From Echria macrotheca (Eukaryota > Ascomycota > Sordariomycetes > Sordariales > Schizotheciaceae): a stretch of 64,000 nucleotides of DNA. The notes under the pieces are model-generated. The model had not been told where the DNA came from. It saw only the letters and a list, made by a program, of their open reading frames with translations, and made no database searches. A program made the translations under genes and the position numbers. Location of the stretch: NCBI GenBank assembly GCA_030411725.1, contig MU839829.1:2418001-2482000 (forward strand), given 5' to 3'. Below, one piece after another: positions 19,684-31,515 of this stretch (positions are counted from its first letter, which is position 1; the number at the start of each line of letters is the position of its first letter).

Positions 19684-22600
19684 CCTAGCATGCTATAGGG
19701 TGGTTCTTGGAGCTATTGCCACCAGGGTGGTGGGTTGAGTTATTGATATGGTTATTGGCTTAGGCTTGATGCTGGAATGGATATGGCGACGTTGCGGCCG
19801 TAGCTTAGCTGCTATGCAGCATGCCAGGTTTTTATCTGGTATAATGGGTGGTCACTAAAAGAAGCTGCTAGCACGCCGCGTTTGGAGTCGGCGTTTGTCC
19901 ACGACTCTAGACGTCATGTCAGAGGGTAGGGAACGACGCGGTGAATGACCAGCGACACCATAGGAATTATGGAATTACTGGGTGGGAAGCCATAGCAACC
20001 AACCCAACGGTTTGGTAATATTAAATCATCAGCAGCGTAAATACATGATTAAGCCCAAAGCTGTGCTTATTTGCTTCGTGTTTCTCCTCCACACTCCAGC
20101 CCGGATGGACTTGATGTTGTGAAATATATGTTTCCGCCAGTCTGGCATGACCTCAGCGCCACGGATATCCATTTAAGAAATATGTATCCTTGATATTTTT
20201 TTCTCACCGGAGCTCACTGGCTGTATTTCAACGAATCGAAGCACCGCTGTACAGCTGATTTCATGCAACCACCTGGTCCAACAGAAATCTCGGACCATCT
20301 CGCACTTGTAAGCAGGTATACATACATACCCACACGTATTCCTACGTATAGGTCTAGTACTTTGGGGCTATATTCACCGTGGCTTATTTGTGGTGTTCTT
20401 TCTCCGGAAATGCTCGAGGCTAGGTAGGTAGTTACCCTTTCAGACCTCTATTTACTCATGGGACCTACCTGATAGGGGACCATCTAGATCCCCTTTTCAG
20501 ACCGGGGGGCACACCCCAATAACATCGAACATAGGTAGGTACAGTCGAATCCTCAAGCAACAACACGCGCACGTTAGATGGGTCGAATGTGAGGAGGCTT
20601 TGAAAACGAGGCATCTGATTCATATACTTGACAAGACTTTGACTCTTCGCTTTTAAGAAATAGGATTTGTTAGGTGTCGGTTACCTCTAACAACAGAACT
20701 CTTGAGATAATTGTAGGTACCTAAAAAGAGAAAGTCGAAGCGAGCCCAGCGCGGATATAATTATTCGTTCTGCTGTTAACTCGCCCAGCTACGTAGGTAG
20801 GTAGGAGGGCCGGGTAGACTAGAGGAGAGAGAAATCCCCCTCAGACAAACTGCAACGCGATAATATCACAATGATCTCCATCTCCTCCTCATGATATATA
20901 TCCACGAGCCAGCCACTTCCACCTCATCATCCCGAGTGACCAAGGTACTACCTAGTGAGTGATCCAGCAGAATCTTCGCCGTCCAGGTCGTAATCAGTCA
21001 AGTAAAGTATCGTTAAGACAAATATCTGAAAGCCACCTACCTACCTAGAACAACAAATTGTTAGGGAGGAGGACTCGATTGCCATGACAAGGTTCGGAAC
21101 GACGAACGGGTCAACTTCATCACATATGTGGTTTGTGCTACCATATATATAATATACCTATGTATCTGTATATATCTGGATCATGCTCCAAAACGCCGAC
21201 TTAGGATAGGAAATAGTATGCGCAAGCTTCTTTTATGTCAAATGGCAGGCTAGGTAGATCAGGGGCAGGGATAGTAGGTATCTTATTTCTATCTAAATAT
21301 AATTGTAGTAATGGCCTCGCTTCCCAGGTGGTGCCGAGGCTAAAAACTACAAGGCTCGTTGTCGTGTCTACCTATCTATGTTGCCTGGCACTACGGAATA
21401 GGATGACTGACCCAAGTGCTTCTTTCTTGGTTGGCAGTCGTGGTTTTCCAAACTTTGAACCTGCCTATCTACCAACTTGTCCCATCCACGCAAGATCAAT
21501 TTGTGATGTAGTGTGCAATGGGAAGATGTCCTGCTGAAGAGAAAACGGAAAAAAAGGAAGTCAGAGTGGGAGCAGGAAACCACGTTGAGCTTAAGTCCCT
21601 CGAGAAACGGTTCGGCTTGAGAGTAAATTACTACTATATTCTAATTAGCAAGCTTGTACCCGTTCAGTCAAAGTCACTTGCGAATAGTGAACTCAAGTAG
21701 GACGGCAAGCTGTAATTTCGATTGAAAGATCACCACGGCCCGAACCAGACTGACCGAGGTCGGTCGCACAACTATGCCGTTCTAGTCTCTGGGATATCCC
21801 CCTCCCGCCGCAAGGCCAAGTCCAGCCAAGGTAACGGGCGAGTGATAGATAGCAAAAGCTAAGTGAATCCAGCGAATGTCTGTGTCTCCGAGTGGGTGGT
21901 GGGATGACACATCACACTGGCGCTGCGCCCGCCCCCGTCCTAACAGCGCCGCCGACGTGCATCCCTTGAGGTTTCCTCTGGTAGGGCCGTCGTATACGCA
22001 TCGTCCACAGGGTTATGCACGTCTCTCACTGACAGACATATTACGGCTCACTTAGCCGTATCACAACAGGGTGGCGGCCTGGGCAGCACGGGTCGCCCGT
22101 CCGTGGACTGAGCAGCCCAGTGGCACAGACAAGCACTCCCTCGCCCAACAACACCCAAGTCATGGCATCAAATCAATGGCTCCCAATTGACACGCAGTCA
22201 TCTTTTTCTGCTTCATGAGGTTGTTTCGGGTACAGTACCTACCTAGGAATCAATCAATTATCTTGCCATCTGCCCGACTCCATTGTCGGGAGACAGGAGC
22301 TCTCGTCCGTCGAAATCAAGATACGCCAAGGATACGGCTGGGCCGCAACTGTGCAGATCCCGGGCTGATGTCGTGGATGATGTGGGTTAGGTTTTAAATA
22401 GCAAATACTCGGTAACGATCCGTAGGGCTGTCTTATGCCCAGATCGCCGGCCAGAACCTCGGAGGCTCGGACCTCAACCTCGCTCTCTAGTACGAAACTA
22501 GTATTATACTCCATCCGTACGGCTGAGTCTTGGAAACTGTCAGCATCTGCTACTTTTTAACTATAACGGGCCAAGTAAGACGCACAGTCGCTTTGGCCGT

Positions 22601-25600
22601 GGGGAATACGCTTGTTCCATTCGCCGATAAGACCTCTGCACTCGCCCAGTCGCAACCGATGAGACTCGATTGGTGTATCGTCCGGGAACTGGCTGTGACC
22701 CGAGTGGCCAGAGCCGGCGTTCCCCATGATGAGGAGACTCCCCTCATGGTGAAAGACAATCTGGTGGCCTGAGCCCATTGCCGAGCACGCAGTTCATGCC
22801 GGAGCAGAGCGCCGTTTCGGGTTTGAATAGCGGCTGGTAACCTTCATCAGAGATGATGCGCGAATGCGTTTGCGAGACCAAACCCACATATCTGTGCATC
22901 ACCAAGATCGAGATCCTACGTGGGGGAAGACGATTCTGCGCGTCTCGAACCCGCAGGATATTTGCAGTTACCGTCTCGAGAGCCGTAGGAACTGTAGAAT
23001 GCAAGGAGACACGGCCAAGCGACTAGGTAACACCGTCGCTGCAGACACGGAATGCCGCAGCAACATATGACTTGAGAGGTCGAGGCGCAGGTTGGTAGGC
23101 GCTCTCGGTGGTACATGAACGGCGAGACCTATGTGTTTTGTGTCTCTCAATGCTGACAAGCCAAGCTACCTATATGCAGTCAATACCGGGGCAGTTTGTC
23201 CTGTCGACTATAAGTCGCAGACCACTGCCGCCGAGTCTGGAACCCCCGGCTCGGAAACACATCCGTCTTCCTACGGACCAATGCCTGTCCCAGAACATGG
23301 GAATGGGGTTGTTTCGTCGTTCCTGGCTGCAGAAATCTGCCGGCCGGGGGACCGACTGCAGCTTCGAATACCGCGGGGGGTTTACGCGTGGTCAAAGTGC
23401 TGGTTGCGTCCAAGATGGAACAGCTATGCCAACGCGGAAGCAGTGGCCATGTAGCATGTCGGGGCTGTGTCGGCCGTGACGTCGGTCTGTCGGGATGCTT
23501 GCTCGCAATGGCGAATATCAGGGATGTCGACGCAACAAGCCGCTGCTTCCCGTGCTCGATATATTGCCTGGTGGGTTTGTCGTGCAGCAGAGCGGTTTCC
23601 CGACGTGTTTGATCCCGGCCTGCGAGAAATACTTGGTGTGCGGCCGATTACCTAAGTCGCCGGCAGCGAGCCGGCTTCTGACCGGAGCCACCAATGGACA
23701 CAGTCTGCGCACGGAGCGGAGTAATATCGGCGCCGGACCCGGCTTCGAGGTGCTTGTGTTTGCTTCTCAACGTCTCCAGCCGAGATCCATCCAGACCACT
23801 TGGCAAACGGGTCGTGAGGGAGTTCTGGTCGGGAATGGGGAGGTCTAGATCAAAAGCGTAATAAATGCGTAGTAGGGTAGGGCCGTCGGAGAGGCCACCA
23901 AAATAAAGGACGAGGATGGGTTCGGCGTCGGCGAATTGCGACGACACGGGAAGCCACAGGGCATCGGAAGGGCTTTCCTGCATGATGATTTGCACCGCAG
24001 CCCGTCCGCTGGCCCGTTTGTGCAGAGCCCCGGCCGGCGGAGTGCTCGTCCACGGGGGGGATATTTGGCGGCGGCATGCCGGTGCTGGAAGCTTCCTCGC
24101 AGCAGGTCTGGAGCTCGCAGGGAACGAGGCTGGAGGTGTGTGTCTGTCGAGGGCAAGAAGGAGTTGACGTTGTTGCAACTGGCAGTGGTCGGCAAGCTCA
24201 CTAGCGGCATTCCTCATGCCATCTCGGCCCTTGATCCCTGCTCCTGGCTTGGTAGCTCCTTGCTCCACAAGGGCAAGTCAAATGGAAGTGGGCGAGAAAT
24301 GGCTCTCCCCCGCGATTTCTTCCACACACGAAGAGGCACCACCTCCAGGAGACCAACCAGCCCGCGAGACGCAATGGAGGCCCGCAGCGCGCCGTCGGCT
24401 CCCCTTCTGATCATGCATCTACCTCCTTGGCTATATCGATCCCACCCTCCACACCATCTCCATGCTGCACACCCTCGAGAGCAGCCCAGGATTCCCCCTC
24501 CACAGTCGCGTACTCGTCACCACCTCTGTCGGCCTGCCGGTGGCCAGCGGCATTGAAGGTTCCATCTCCGCCGTCACCACAAATCGGATCGAGCGACGGC
24601 GACGCGACAGCCCAGGCCTCGCATCCAACTGGGCCGCCGACTCTGTTCCTTCGCTGCTCTCCGATACCATCCCGTTGATGTCTACCAACGGCAGACCAGT
24701 TCCTCCGCCGTGCTTGCAGCCCAAAACGCTGCCGGCTGTGATTTGTTTGTCCTGCAGTGTTGAGAGCCGTCCAGACTCTCAGCTTGCCCTTTACTGGTGC
24801 CCAGCTCGCCACAAACCGTGTGGGCTCGAGCTGTCAAAACGAAACATGCACAGGGCCGGGAACCACGCCGAGGGGCTTGCAGCATATCGAATGCAAGCCG
24901 CCAAGGTCCGCGAATGGCGGGCCATCAAGAGGGCGGAGAAAGGAGTGGTCTGCTCTGAGAGGATAAAAAATGTCGACGGAGCGACGATGAGCTCCCAGGA
25001 CGTACGCCGTGGTCGCATGAAAGATGGGTCCGGCCCTCCACTCTTCTCATGGTGCCAGGTTTGTTGTGAGGTCCTCAGATCTGACGGACGGCAGATCAAT
25101 CTATCGCCTCCTCCCGTCCGCATGGCAGAAACCAGGTCTGGGGCATGATCTTCCACCTCTAGAGATACCGTAACTATGGTCTAAATTCGAGGTGGAGGTC
25201 AGAGCTCAGTGAACCCCGCCATGAGCTTTCCCGAAAACTGGGGGATAGAGGAGTCCAATCGGCGGGGGCATCGCAATCCAAGTGCCAGGCACGGCATCGG
25301 TGCCCACTTCCCGTGAGACTTGGCGTTTCAATGCTTTTCGACATGGCCTTTCATCCGACTTTTATCTCGTCTTGACGGGGGCTCTTCCGCGGTGGAGTTC
25401 AGACACCAGCTGTCAAGCAGCGTTTGACAAGAATACCTTCAACTCATTGGTCAACCACTAGCAAGGTCTGGACAAGTGTGTCATCTGGAAACTTTCGTTG
25501 AACCGTTGTAACCAGCTGAGTTTCCAAAATGCCTGATGTGTTGAGCCCAGTGGATAAACGCATGAAGTACTACCGATCGCTGAAAACCGTCCATCTCCGT

Positions 25601-27958
25601 ATTGGTCTAGGAGCTGGCAACTCCAACAGACCCCGGGTCCAGGTTACGGCTTCGCGCTCCGCTCCGAAGCGAACTTGAGACAAGGTCGATGGGCAAACAG
25701 CTGGGCAGTCCAAAATAACTCACCAATTGCCGATTCTATGGTTGATTCCGTGGTATCGAGCCGACAACTACCCCTCAGCAATCAATCGGCACTGAGGTTC
25801 GCATATCGAGCCGCATTTTGCGGGTTGTTGGGCGGGATCCGTCGTCGAAGGGCTGGCCTTGTCGAGGTGGCAGCTACCAGGATTTGTGTGTTAATTATAC
25901 CCGGCAGGTAGTGGCCTTTGCTACCGAGCCTCGTCGAGGGCTCCCCAAGCCTGCCGGCAACGCAACGCAACACATGAGTGGCACACGAGCTAAACCAGAT
26001 CCCCAGCCTCCCGCGCGGTGATGTGCGTTAGAATGGTGTTCGGGGTGGTCGGCGGGCCTGTGTTGATCCGTTTGATAGCTGTGCATCCCGGACACGACGG
26101 AGACAGCATTGCTCCAATACGTTACAAGCCATGGGTCCAAGTTCGAAGCAGTGTTTCCTGCTTGACTACGAGCTGCGTATCCTGGCGATAAGGTTGTCGA
26201 GTGTATCGTCGTACTTGGTCAACCCTCTGCACGACAGGCATGCCCTAGTCGATACGGCATCTCGTCACGTCGCAAGGACACGTCGGATTGCAGTATCATG
26301 GTTGGGAGGTAGCAGCGCACCACAGCTGGCCACCATTCTCTCACGGCCTTGCCTACGAGAGGACGGTCGACAGCCATCCTCTTGGCCGACACCTGACGTG
26401 AGGGCAAGAGCACCAGGTGTCATAAAGACACACAACAAGGTCCAACAAAGGCACTGCTCCCCTCGTTCGAGGCTTAAAACGATACGTCGTCTTCAAAGTG
26501 GTTTGTGTGTAACTTCCGGCGCTGGGTGGGGCAAGCTGCCGATTCCCGGCTCTTCAAGCTCAAGCCGGCCCTAACAGTGTCGCGCAGCAGACAGCGGGCG
26601 CCGTCATCAACAAGCGTCTAGTGTCTAGTGTCCGGTTATTAGCTCAACAAGTTGCAGTAGTTCAGGATCAGGGGCGTGCTGTAGATTCCGGACAGCTCAT
26701 CACTCTGCAGGGCCCCGGCTCAAGGGGAGGGGAAAGAGAGAGAGACAAGACACACAGAGAGAGCTCAGACCGTGGAACCCCTGTCTCAAAGCCTGCCTCC
26801 ATCGTCAACGGCAGCCGGGAGACCCCGGCAAGCCTCATCACATCTTGCAGAGGCATGGGGTTGCCAAGGGTGCAGCCCGATGTTGCTGCTGCTAGTCGGT
26901 GGGCCAGTGCGTTCGGGTCCAGGATTTGCCAACGAACTCGTTAGTGATGTTTTTTCCCCTGCCATCGCAGGAAGAAAAAAAAAGAGGGAGGGTGCCGGGA
27001 AGCGCAGGAACGTCGAGTCCTGACAGGCCGAGGCCGCTGCTGGGCAGGCTCGCCTACGACTGGGAAAGGCCTACGGTCTGCAGGCGGCAGGCCACCGCAG
27101 GGAAAAAAAGCAGCAATATTCCGTAAAAGCCAGCAGTAACAAATTGGGGACTGGGACGGCTGGCAGGCAATAGGTGGTGGCTGTCTCCACCCGACGACCT
27201 GGAATACCACCACATCCTCCTCGCTCGTTGTCGCTCGCTGCTGGTCTTGGGTCCTTTGGGTTTTTCCTGTGGCCTTTTATTTGTCTGGCCCTGCCCAGCT
27301 CTCGTCTCCCCTTTCCTCCCACGACCCGACCTCCCGACCTCCCCTCCTCCGCCCAGCAGGCCGCCGCCGGTAGCCACAACTACATACCACACTCTGTGCT
27401 GGTGTAGCTGGACCCTGGCCTGTGTTAGTGCGGCCCTCGGCGATTCTCTTTTTGCTGTGACAGTCGGTCGTTGCCTCGTCGTCGTCCTTTTTTCCTGCGC
27501 TTTGTTCGTTTGCCATCGCTCTCCGTGTGTTGCCTTTGCGCGTTTGTGTGTCGCCGCGGATCCTGTGGTTCCCGGCCGGTAAGATACATATCGCGCTCCC
27601 GTCGCTTGGCTCTCTGGCTTTGCCTTGCAGTGTCCACCGTCGACCGGCAACACGAGACGGCCGCAGAACAGAGCAGCGAGCATAAAGCAGCACAGCTTTC
27701 CAACCCAGGCCGGCCTGCCTTCCATGCTGCCGAGGGCGAGTCGAATTTGCAGCTCTCGCCGTTGTCGCAGCAGTCGTTGCCGCTGTCCCGAACCTTCTTT
27801 GCTTAGCAGCAAACCCACCACGTCCGGCCGCAGAGCAGCCGCAGCCCCCATGCGTCACGACCCGATAGACCGGATCCCGCTGGACGACCGCTGAAAGAGA
27901 GGAATTCCGATTGTTTTTTTGTTGCTGTTTGAAGCGACCCGACGGAGGAAAGACCGGC
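19684..27958. other. 8.3-kb gene-poor region
   Basis: No gene with a recognisable domain. Four zones can be told apart. 19.7-22.3 kb is AT-richer, with dispersed TAGGTAGG/CCTACCTA motifs. 22.3-25.2 kb has long overlapping frames on both strands. 25.2-26.9 kb shows nothing. 26.9-27.95 kb is pyrimidine-rich on the plus strand and probably includes a long 5' leader or promoter of the otubain gene. I find no transposase, reverse transcriptase or terminal repeats. Base composition of the 22-27 kb part is like the rest of the window, so it does not look like an AT-rich RIP-mutated transposon. Confidence 0.5.
24168..25148 (+). pseudogene. Possible decayed or unrecognised coding frame
   Basis: One plus-strand frame stays open from 24168 to 24407, meets a single TGA (24408-24410), then is open again to 25148. 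The part from about 24423 to 24710 uses mostly C/G-ending codons (for example LGYIDPTLHTISMLHTLESS), as do the real genes in the window. The first ATG after the stop is 24462 (228 codons). No domain is recognised, and the second half loses the codon bias. Overlapping antisense frames (minus, 23648-24268) are also long, so this may be chance in GC-rich DNA. A spliced gene, a pseudogene and noise all remain possible. Confidence 0.2.
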
Positions 27959-29888
27959 ATGTTCCAGCCACCAGAACGACCAGCGTTTCTCCAGCCCGGC
28001 TCGGGCGGCTACGGCATCGCGCACAGTCTCCCAGAATTTACATTTGAAGAGACGCCGCTGGGACTGAGCGGTGGTGGTGGCGGCGGCTACGGTGCAGGCT
28101 CCGGAGCGGCAGGCGCTGGCGACGCGGGACCAGGAAGTCTACTTTACACTTCGCCAATCTTCAGCACCACCGGCTCGTCTGTGGGCCCCGCATCTGGCGC
28201 CTTCCACCTCCCGTTCCACCACTCCACCAGCCCCAGTGCGAACACCAACACGCCCTCGCCCGCCTCCTCGTCCCTCGCCCACCACCACCTCCACCAGCGA
28301 TCCTCGCCGCTCTCGTCGTCGTCGTCGGCCGACATGGAGTCCGCCCACGATGTCAACGCCCAGGAGGCTGCCGCGCGCGACTACCAGCCCAACCTTCAGG
28401 TAACTTGCAATCGCCTTCCTGTCCTCGTTCTCGCCCGCAACGACGCGGTCGCTACGCATTGGCACTGGCTAACCCCTTCACCAGGGCCCTCTCGTTGGGA
28501 ACAGAATCCCAAGCACGGTCATCACCGAGGCGTACGCGAAGGCAGATCCGGTTTATGTCGCAAAGACAATGGTACGCTACTTGGCTGGTGCGCCCCGCTT
28601 GCTGTTGCTCCCACTAACACAGGCTCAGATGCTCCCCCAGACGTACTCTCACTACCGCCCCATCCAGGGCGACGGCAATTGTGGCTGGAGAGGTAAGTCA
28701 GGCTCGTTGCGACGAGCTATGTGAGCTGACTCGTTCGCAACAGCAATTGCCTTTGGCTACTTTGAAACTCTGCTCAGCCTGGGGAACAAGGCCGAGCTCG
28801 ACGCAGAAAGGCAGCGGATCGAATCGCTTAATGCCTTCATCCAGACGGCTGGCGGCCACCCAGACTACGTGTACCAGCCCATGGCCGACGAGACCATTGA
28901 GCTCTTTGACCGGCTTTCGGCCGTCTTCTCGAGCCCCGAGGCAGCCATGACGGAGCTTCTGGACTCGTTCAATAACGCCGAGATAGCAGGGGCCATCATC
29001 TACCATTTTCGACTGCTTGCTGGTGCTTGGCTCAGGGGCAATGCCGACTCGTTTTCGGCCTTCATCACGTCGGACCTGGGCGTTAGCGGTTATGCCGAGG
29101 CGACGATTGAGCGGCCAAATGTGGAAATCGACAACCTCGGTATCATTCTGCTGGTGAATGTGCTCCTCAAGCCTGTCGGCTTTGTCCTGGAGATAGCATA
29201 CCTCGACAGAAGTGCCGGCTCGGAAGTCAACCACTACCGATTCCCTGAGGAGGCCAACCGCAGCCATCCGTCTGAATTGGGACCCACCATACACCTTCTC
29301 TTCCGGCCGGATCACTACGACATCCTTTACCTGGCGGGACCGCCCCCTCCGCCGCCAACTACCGTACCCGAAGTCGACCTCCAGGTTCATAGGGTTGCGT
29401 TCAGCCAAGGTTATGAAATAGCCAGCACGCCCCTACACAGCTATGCGGACGAGCTCCATGCGAACCCGCTTGCCCTCATACCAGGGTTCGACGCCGGGCC
29501 TCCGGGACTCAACACGGTGATGGGTCTCGGAACACCATCGCCCATCTCCCCATTCACGGCTAGCCCCGCATCCCCGTGGATGTCGACACCATTCGCCGAG
29601 CCGATGCCGCAGCACTCGCAGCCACCACGAGCTCCCATTACCGTCCCGACGCCGATATCGGCGCAGCCACCGCAGCGACACCAACTGCGCTTCTCCGAGT
29701 ACTGCCAGTTGCCCGAGTATCGTGACACGTGGAGGGAACCGGCATTCCAGACGTCGACATTTAAGAACTCCCACTTCAATGTCGCGCACTACAATAATCC
29801 GAATTTCCAACCCGAGGAATACAAGCCGGATGCTGATGAGTCGGAACTGGCGCCGCGGGTCGGAAGTCGGAAAAGGGGCAGTGTATAA
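27959..29888 (+). CDS. Otubain-type deubiquitinase (peptidase C65)
   Basis: Four exons, 27959-28399, 28485-28571, 28623-28692 and 28744-29888, give 580 aa. The catalytic core begins with YRPIQGDGNCGWRA; Asp193 and Cys196 are the catalytic pair. The catalytic His390 lies in RPDHYDILY, with Asp389 just before it. Otubains hydrolyse ubiquitin isopeptide bonds and act in the nucleus and cytosol. The first 145 residues are Gly-, Ser- and His-rich and probably disordered. After residue 400 comes a Pro-rich stretch ending in a conserved-looking block (TFKNSHFNVAHYNNPNFQPE, about 545-565). Human OTUB1 is only about 270 aa, so the fungal protein has long extensions on both sides of the core. Acceptor choice at exon 3 is ambiguous: using the CAG five bases further on would remove Ala-Gln and keep frame. 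ATG 27959 is the first in this frame. Confidence 0.92.
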
Positions 29889-30872
29889 ACAGCACACAGA
29901 CTTATGAAGGGGGGGAAGAAGCTGGCCAGTCTTGGACGCAGTGCGGTGCCAAGGTCCGAAGATCCGAAGACGCGCGACAAGACGGCGATTTTCCTGCGAG
30001 AATTCTGGTGGGCGGAGAGATGAAGGGGAAAAAAAACTTCTGGAGGACCAATATCTAATACCATTAACCAATCCAATCCCTCCTGCTTTTTTTGCCGCAT
30101 ACCGCCCAGCCCGGATGGTTTTTTTTTTTTTTTTTGAAGGAGCGGTGGCCGTGACGAGACGAGACGAGATGAAAGAAGCTGCAACCATGCTCGGACCGCA
30201 TTCTGGGGCGTTTCCATGGATCATATTTGTTCCGCCTTTACGATGTTATGTATTCGAAGTTTGACCTTTTTTTTCCTGTCTCTTTCATGGGCGGCATTGT
30301 TCATTTTGGTTCATTTTTCATGCAGAGTGGTTTGGGGAAGGTGTTTATCATTTTTATTTGGGCCGGTTTTCCATTGGGGGCATGCAAAAAGGGGGCGAGG
30401 TGAGAAGGGAGGCATGGAAAGGTAATATTCTACCGAAAAGAGGGGATTTTTTTTTATTCTCGTTCTAAAGGGGCGGTGAGCAGTAGCTAGCTTCCAAGCA
30501 GTGGTTGGTGGCGAGTATCCAGATCCCTAGGGGGGTTAGGGGGTTTGAGGGGATTTGAGGATATCCGTTTATTAGCACAGATTATTTTGATCGGGGATGG
30601 GAAAAGCGGCTCATAGGAGGGGGTGAATAAAAGGCTGTTTACTTTTTATTTTTGTTCCTCACTGGTGTTTTGACTAGAAGAAGTGATGTTTTTTTCCTGT
30701 GTTTTGTTTGTAAGGACGGTGGCTTCCGAGATAACGACAGTCACGACGGGCCTTGTACGTCAGGAGGGTGGCTCATTAGTCCATGTAAGAGGCTCAGATA
30801 GACACTCCTGTCGGATCTTGACCCGTCGGATCGAATCGGATCGGATCGAGTACCATGGTGAATGATAAGGGC

Positions 30873-30900
30873 GGATGGATGGATGGATGGATGGATGGAT
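30873..30900. repeat. Microsatellite (GGAT)7
   Basis: Seven perfect GGAT tetramers. About 30 bp upstream is a second short cluster of CGGAT/CGAAT words. It lies in non-coding sequence between convergent genes. Confidence 0.95.
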
Positions 30901-31473
30901 GGGTGGCACGCACGTGGCGGATAGTTATGCGTGTGTTTCTTTCGGCAAACGACTTCCGAAGGGGAGGTAGGTAGGTTATGTGTATGTGTATGTGGAACGT
31001 GGGAGTTACGGCCCGAGAGGGCCCGAGGGGGGTTGAGAGGACCCGGGAGGGCAGGGGAGGGCAGGGGGAATCTCACCGGGAGGCGAGGGAAATCTCACCG
31101 AGACCTGCCCCGAGGCTGAGGGAGGGAGAGTTCGGGAATTAGGTCTAGGGGGCAGGGGGCTAATTCGGAAGGAGACTGGAGACGTGGGAATGGGATTCAG
31201 TATTCACTAATTCACCGGGTCGAGGTAGGTATGTATGATATGGTGGGTTAGGTTGGTAGGTTTGATGCATCAGGAATTATTATTATTGTTTATATCTTGG
31301 ACGTAAGAAGTTCTAGGGATTCCTCCACCCCCCCTAGGGAATAAAGGGGGGAAGTGGACCCTCTACGATTTATTCCGTGCTGTGATCAGGAAATTGGTGA
31401 AGTGAGGGGAAGGGGGATTACGAAGCGTCTTTTGGTTTTTGTTTGTTCGGCCCGTTTATCTGCTCTCTGTTCT

Positions 31474-31515
31474 TCTCTCTCTCTCTCTATCTGTACATGT
31501 GTGTGTGTGTGTGTG
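31474..31515. repeat. Adjacent (CT)n and (GT)n microsatellites
   Basis: A CT dinucleotide run (31474-31488) is followed after a short spacer by a GT dinucleotide run (31499-31515). Simple sequence repeat in non-coding DNA. Confidence 0.9.

Noticed and set aside
22940..22990. tRNA-like T-arm (TCGAACCCGC) on the minus strand
   Set aside because: The flanking bases do not form a T-stem and no D-arm or acceptor stem is found nearby.
19684..27958. RIP-mutated transposon
   Set aside because: Most of the stretch is not AT-rich, and no terminal repeats, transposase, integrase or reverse-transcriptase motifs are visible.
27054..27960. Long minus-strand frames upstream of the otubain gene
   Set aside because: They cover the pyrimidine-rich leader/promoter of the plus-strand gene; Arg/Gly/Gln-rich composition and no recognisable domain.
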